From Opitutia bacterium (lineage in GTDB: Bacteria > Verrucomicrobiota > Verrucomicrobiia > Opitutales > Opitutaceae), in contig JANYBX010000200.1 in NCBI GenBank assembly GCA_025360615.1, positions 1 through 40,141 of the forward strand: DNA of 40,141 nucleotides, read 5' to 3'. Under the pieces are notes generated by a model. That model searched no databases. It saw nothing but the letters and a program-made list of their open reading frames with translations, and was not told where the DNA came from. Each line of letters begins with the position of its first letter. Within the stretch, counting starts at the first letter, position 1. Of the stretch, positions 36,002 through 40,141 are shown in pieces. The position numbers and the translations under genes were made by a program.

Positions 36002-37108
36002 ATGTCCTCGCTCTCGCCCACTTCATCCGCTTCCGCCGCCCACCCGCGGCCGCTCCGCGTGGGGTTTCTGCCGCTGACCGACGCCGCTCCCCTGATCGTG
36101 GCGCAACACCGCGGCCTGTTTGCCGCGCACGGCATTCGCGTCGAACTCCAGCGTGAAGTCGGCTGGGCCACCATCCGGGAAAAAATCATCTACGGCGAAC
36201 TCGACGCCGCGCCCGCGCCCGCGCCGATGCTGTGGTCGACCCAACTCGGTCGCGATTGCGCGCCGTGCAACGTGCTCACCGCGCTCATCCTCAATCTCCA
36301 CGGCAACGCTCTCACCCTCTCCCGCGCCCTCTGGGAAGCCGGCGTGCGCGACGCCGCCAGCCTGCGGGAATTCCTCGGCACGCGCCGCGAGCGCCAGCCG
36401 CTCACCCTCGGCGTCGTCTCCCTGTTTTCCTCCCACCATCTCCTGTTGCGCGCGTGGCTGCGCAGCGGCGTCATCGATCCGGAGCGCGATGTGCGCATCG
36501 TCGTCGTGCCGCCCGCGCAGATGTTTCGCAACCTCGCCGCCGGCACCATCGACGGCTACTGCGCCGGCGAACCGTGGGGCTCCCTCGCCGTGCGCGAAGG
36601 TGCCGGCTGGTGCCCGACGTGGAGCGCGGAGCAATCCCCCGCCCACATCGAGAAAGTGCTCATGGTCTCGCAGGTCTTCGCCGACACGCGCGCTGCCGAA
36701 CACGCCGCGCTCATCGCCTCGCTCGTCGAGGCGTGCGCGTGGTGCGACGAACCGCAAAATCGCGAGCCGCTCGCGGAACTGCTCGCCGATGCGAAGCACC
36801 TCAATCTTCCCGCGCGCATCATCGCTCCCGCGCTCCTCGGTCGTTTCGAGTGCGGCTACCACCGCACCGAACTCGTCCCGGCCTTTCACGTCTTCTCGCG
36901 CGGCGATGCGAATATCCCCACCGCCGCCAAGGCCGCCGCGCTTCAAGCCGAGCTCGTGAGCGCCGGCCTCCTGCCCGCCGAAGCCATTTCCCCCGAGTTA
37001 CCCCGCCGTCTCTTTCGCGAAGATCTCCATCGCGATGCCATCCACCCAAACCAACATCACCATGAAGTCCTCATCCCATCAGACCCTCGCGGGGTCGCCG
37101 TCCGCTAA
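36002..37108 (+). CDS. NrtA/CmpA-family periplasmic-binding-like protein lacking a signal peptide (NasS-like)
   Basis: RVGFLPLTDAAPLIVAQHRGLFAAHGIRVELQREVGWATIREKIIYGELDAAPAPAPMLWS; VVVPPAQMFRNLAAGTIDGYCAGEPWGSLAVREG; no hydrophobic leader. Upstream ATG at 35900 also in frame. Confidence 0.85.
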   Translation: MSSLSPTSSASAAHPRPLRVGFLPLTDAAPLIVAQHRGLFAAHGIRVELQREVGWATIREKIIYGELDAAPAPAPMLWSTQLGRDCAPCNVLTALILNLHGNALTLSRALWEAGVRDAASLREFLGTRRERQPLTLGVVSLFSSHHLLLRAWLRSGVIDPERDVRIVVVPPAQMFRNLAAGTIDGYCAGEPWGSLAVREGAGWCPTWSAEQSPAHIEKVLMVSQVFADTRAAEHAALIASLVEACAWCDEPQNREPLAELLADAKHLNLPARIIAPALLGRFECGYHRTELVPAFHVFSRGDANIPTAAKAAALQAELVSAGLLPAEAISPELPRRLFREDLHRDAIHPNQHHHEVLIPSDPRGVAVR

Positions 37109-38396
37109 ACCCGACGTCGCCTCGCTCAACCGCCGCCAGTTCCTCACGCGCGCCGCCGCCGGTGCCGGAGCCGCCGCACTCTGGTCGTCCCTCGGCACCC
37201 GCTCCTGGGCCGCCACGGCCGCCAGCGCCTCGGATGCGCCCGAAGTCGCGGACCTAAACTTCGGCATGATCGCGCTGACCGATTGCTCGCCCATCGTAAT
37301 CGCGCACGAAAAGGGCCTGTTCAAAAAATACGGTATCAACTCCACCGTGACGAAAGGCGCCAACTGGGCCGCCATCCGCGACAATCTTTCCAGTGGATCC
37401 ATTCAGGCCACCCACATGCTCATCGGCATGCCCCTCGCCTCGTCGATGGGTCTCCTCGGCGCACCGAAGAAACCGATGGTCATCCCGTGGATTCTCAACC
37501 GCAACGGCCAGGCCATCAGCCTCAAGGCCGAGTGGAAGGGCAAGGTCGGCGCCGACCCGAAAGCGCTGAAACCCCTCGTCGATCAGGCAAAAAAACTCGG
37601 CGAGCCCCTCACGTTCGCCGTCACATTCCCGCCCGGCACACACGCGATGTGGATGCGCTACTATCTTGCCGCCGGCGGCATCAACCCCGGTGGTCCCAAC
37701 GGCGAAGGCGGCGATGTCACCCTCATCGTCGTCCCGCCCGCGCAGATGGTGGCCAATTTGAAAATTGGCAAGATGGACGGCTTTTGTGTCGGCGAACCGT
37801 GGAACGCCCGCGTCATCTCCGATGGCACCGGCTTCACCTCGGTCACGACCCAGGACATTTGGAAGGACCACCCCGAAAAAGTCTGCGCCTTCACCGAGGA
37901 GTTCGTCGCGAAAAATCCGAAGACGGTGAAAGCCGTTCTTAAAGCTCTGCACGAAGCCAGCGTCTGGCTCGACGTCATGGAAAACCGCCCTGAGCAGTGT
38001 GACCTCGTCTCGAAAGCGACCTATATCAACTGCGATCCCAAAACCATCCTGGGCCGCCTCCAGGGCAAACTCGACTACGGCGACGGCCGCAAAGTCGACG
38101 ACCACCACTACATGCATTTCAGCAAGCGGAACTGCAATTATCCCCAGGCAAAATACGCCAAGTGGTTCCTGTCGCAATATCGCCGCTGGGGCATGGTCAC
38201 CGGCGCGCCCGACTACGAAGGCGTCGCCAAGCGCGTCATGCGCGCCGACATCTACGAAGAGGCGATGAAGGAAATCGGCTACGCCCACGGCGGCGCCGAC
38301 CACACACCCGAAACCCTCTTCGACGGCGCCACCTTCAACCCTGCCGATCCCGAGGCCTTCGCCAAGGGCTTCGCGGTAAAAAGCCTGAAGGGCTGA
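37062..38396 (+). CDS. Nitrate-type ABC transporter substrate-binding protein with Tat signal (NrtA-like)
   Basis: NRRQFLTRAAAGAGAAALWSSLGTRSWAA; LNFGMIALTDCSPIVIAHEKGLFKKYGINSTVTKGANWAAIRDNL; VVPPAQMVANLKIGKMDGFCVGEPWNARVI. In-frame ATG also at 37035. Confidence 0.88.
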   Translation: MKSSSHQTLAGSPSAKPDVASLNRRQFLTRAAAGAGAAALWSSLGTRSWAATAASASDAPEVADLNFGMIALTDCSPIVIAHEKGLFKKYGINSTVTKGANWAAIRDNLSSGSIQATHMLIGMPLASSMGLLGAPKKPMVIPWILNRNGQAISLKAEWKGKVGADPKALKPLVDQAKKLGEPLTFAVTFPPGTHAMWMRYYLAAGGINPGGPNGEGGDVTLIVVPPAQMVANLKIGKMDGFCVGEPWNARVISDGTGFTSVTTQDIWKDHPEKVCAFTEEFVAKNPKTVKAVLKALHEASVWLDVMENRPEQCDLVSKATYINCDPKTILGRLQGKLDYGDGRKVDDHHYMHFSKRNCNYPQAKYAKWFLSQYRRWGMVTGAPDYEGVAKRVMRADIYEEAMKEIGYAHGGADHTPETLFDGATFNPADPEAFAKGFAVKSLKG

Positions 38397-38406
38397 TCCG
38401 CCCGAC

Positions 38407-38670
38407 ATGCCCGCCTCGCTTCGCACCTGCTACATTCGCGCCTTGGCCGAGCCCGCCGTTTGGCGCCGGGCCGCCCGCCTCGGTCTCGTAGTTGGCCTCA
38501 TCCAAGTCGCCCTCAACCAGGGCGACCACTGGGTGAGGGGCGAGGTCACCCGGCTTATCCTTCTCAAATCGGTCTCCTCCATTTTAGTCGCCGTCCTCGT
38601 CGTCCTCCTCGCCTCCGCCTCCACCCGCGCCGACGCCATTCGCTCCTCCCTCCACCATGAAAAAATTTAA
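38407..38670 (+). CDS. NrtS-like small nitrate/nitrite transporter protein
   Basis: 87 aa; RAARLGLVVGLIQVALNQGDHWVRGEVTRLILLKSVSSILVAVLVVLLASAS resembles NrtS; overlaps downstream permease by 14 bp. Confidence 0.6.
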   Translation: MPASLRTCYIRALAEPAVWRRAARLGLVVGLIQVALNQGDHWVRGEVTRLILLKSVSSILVAVLVVLLASASTRADAIRSSLHHEKI

Positions 38671-39442
38671 ACTCGACTGGCTCTTTCTCCCGCTCATCGG
38701 CTTCGCCGTCGTGCTCCTGCTCTGGTCGATCTCCAGCGGCACGTGGGCGCCAAATCTCCCCTCGCCGCTCAAAACCTGGCAGTCCAGTCGCGACTACATC
38801 ATGGACCCGTTCGCCAAACGCGGCGAGATGGACCAAGGCATCCTCCGCTTCACCTGGTATTCGCTCATCCTCGTCGCGAAAGGCTACGCCCTCGCGCTGA
38901 TTGTCGGCACGCCCATCGGCTTCTGTCTCGGACTTTCCAAGACGTTTACGAAAACGTTCGACCCGATCATCCAGATCCTCCGCCCCGTCTCGCCGCTCGC
39001 GTGGCTGCCGCTCGGCCTCGTGCTCTTCATGAGCGCCGGCAAGGAGGCCGGCACCTACGGCGCGCTCTTCACCATCGCGATCTGCGCGATGTGGCCGACC
39101 GTGCTCAACACCGCCGTCGGCGTGCGCGCCGTGCCGCAGGATTTTCTGAACGTCGGCCGCGTGCTGAAACTCTCGCGTTGGAAAACGCTCACGAAAATCC
39201 TCATCCCCGCGACGCTGCCGTATATGTTCACCGGCTTCCGGTTGTCGCTCGGCATCGCGTGGCTCGCGATCGTCGCCGCCGAGATGCTCACCGGCCGGCC
39301 CGGCGCCGGCGGTTTTCTTTGGCAGGAATACAACGCGCTCATCTACGAGCACATCATTCTCTCGATTATCACCATCGGCCTCGTCGGCTTCGGCCTCGAC
39401 CGCCTGATGGGCCTCGTCGAGCGCCGGTTCAAATCGGTCTGA
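38657..39442 (+). CDS. ABC transporter permease, nitrate type (NrtB-like)
   Basis: YALALIVGTPIGFCLGLSKTFTKTFDPIIQILRPVSPLAWLPLGLVLF; LGIAWLAIVAAEMLTGRPGAGGFLWQEYNAL. Confidence 0.9.
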   Translation: MKKFKLDWLFLPLIGFAVVLLLWSISSGTWAPNLPSPLKTWQSSRDYIMDPFAKRGEMDQGILRFTWYSLILVAKGYALALIVGTPIGFCLGLSKTFTKTFDPIIQILRPVSPLAWLPLGLVLFMSAGKEAGTYGALFTIAICAMWPTVLNTAVGVRAVPQDFLNVGRVLKLSRWKTLTKILIPATLPYMFTGFRLSLGIAWLAIVAAEMLTGRPGAGGFLWQEYNALIYEHIILSIITIGLVGFGLDRLMGLVERRFKSV

Positions 39443-39482
39443 GCGGAATGTCCACCATGTGCGATGTATGAAGACTGATGTT

Positions 39483-39848
39483 CTAAACCGATTTTCGCGC
39501 CGTGCGGCGCATGGCGGAGAAAATTCGCACCAGCTCGCCGGCTTCCTTGCGCAACTCGACCAGCCGCGACTCGGGCAGAAAGGCTGCGCGCGCGATCAGC
39601 TCGATCCAGAACTCTGTTTCGTCCGCCTCCTCCAGCACGATGGCAAGCTTGTGGGCGAAATCCGCCCGGGACTTCGCGCGCTGCGTCGCCCGATAATTCG
39701 CGGCCACCGAGCACGCGCTGCGCGCGACCTGCGTCGCCACATTTTTTGCAGCCGCAGTCTTGGGCAGGCTCTCCGCCATCCGCATCACGCGGAGGGCAAA
39801 GATCATCGTCCGCTCGCACATCTCAGCCGGGTTCATGCCTGATCCCAT
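39483..39848 (-). CDS. Four-helix-bundle protein (S23 / 23S rRNA IVS-type family)
   Basis: MIFALRVMRMAESLPKTAAAKNVATQVARSACSVAANYRATQRAKSRADFAHKLAIVLEEADETEFWIELIARAAFLPESRLVELRKEAGELVRIFSAMRRTAR is the typical TIGR02436-like pattern. Confidence 0.88.
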   Translation of the reverse strand: MGSGMNPAEMCERTMIFALRVMRMAESLPKTAAAKNVATQVARSACSVAANYRATQRAKSRADFAHKLAIVLEEADETEFWIELIARAAFLPESRLVELRKEAGELVRIFSAMRRTARKSV

Positions 39849-39882
39849 CACACATCAGCCATCGCTCATCAAACATTCTTCC

Positions 39883-40141
39883 ATGCCCTTCCTCGAACTC
39901 AACAACGTCACCAAAGGCTTCGGCGGTCCGCCGGTTCTCCAAGGCGTGAATCTCTCGATGGAGCGCGGCGAGTTCGTCGCCATCGTCGGCTACTCCGGCT
40001 CCGGCAAGACCACGCTCATCTCGCTCATTGCCGGCCTCACGCGGCCCGACTCCGGCACGGTGAAATTAAACGACCTCGAAATCACCGCGCCCGGCCCCGA
40101 CCGCGGCGTCGTGTTTCAAAATTACTCCCTGCTCCCCTGGC
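39883..40141 (+). CDS. ABC transporter ATP-binding protein, nitrate type (NrtC/D-like), truncated by window edge
   Basis: MPFLELNNVTKGFGGPPVLQGVNLSMERGEFVAIVGYSGSGKTTLISLIAGLTRPDSG...GVVFQNYSLLPW. Confidence 0.92.
   Translation, partial: MPFLELNNVTKGFGGPPVLQGVNLSMERGEFVAIVGYSGSGKTTLISLIAGLTRPDSGTVKLNDLEITAPGPDRGVVFQNYSLLPW

Overview
GC-rich chromosomal window, most likely from a Verrucomicrobia/Opitutaceae-type bacterium (inferred from protein flavour only; not tested). Long antisense or shadow ORFs are abundant and most of the ORF track is spurious. Supported content, left to right: S53 peptidase (minus, runs off the left edge and is absent from the ORF track); ECF-like sigma factor with a TM segment and a duplicated C-terminal domain; PQQ/sorbosone-dehydrogenase-like secreted protein; NHL beta-propeller; MOSC protein; small secreted protein; DUF2127 protein; a carbohydrate-related block (SGNH/rhamnogalacturonan-acetylesterase-like, DUF1080, TonB receptor, two LamG proteins, dienelactone hydrolase, second DUF1080); a chimeric pseudogene; a UbiA-like/methyltransferase pair; a ClC channel divergent from a MarR regulator; a coiled-coil plus membrane-protein gene pair; peptide deformylase; Gfo/Idh/MocA oxidoreductase; PduO-type adenosyltransferase; DUF6580-like membrane protein; HAD hydrolase; PIN-PhoH; and a nitrate-type ABC locus (LysR, NrtA-like without signal peptide, Tat NrtA, NrtS-like, NrtB, NrtC) interrupted by an opposite-strand four-helix-bundle gene. 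Most interesting non-coding or structural signals: register-matched inverted arrays of a 7-bp repeat before pduO; a four-helix-bundle gene flanked by inverted TGATG-type heptads inside the nitrate operon; REP/BIME-like hairpins with GTAG/GGAG heads; a chimeric gene remnant joined at a GATC microhomology; a perfect MarR-type operator; and a palindrome-rich leader upstream of the TonB receptor.
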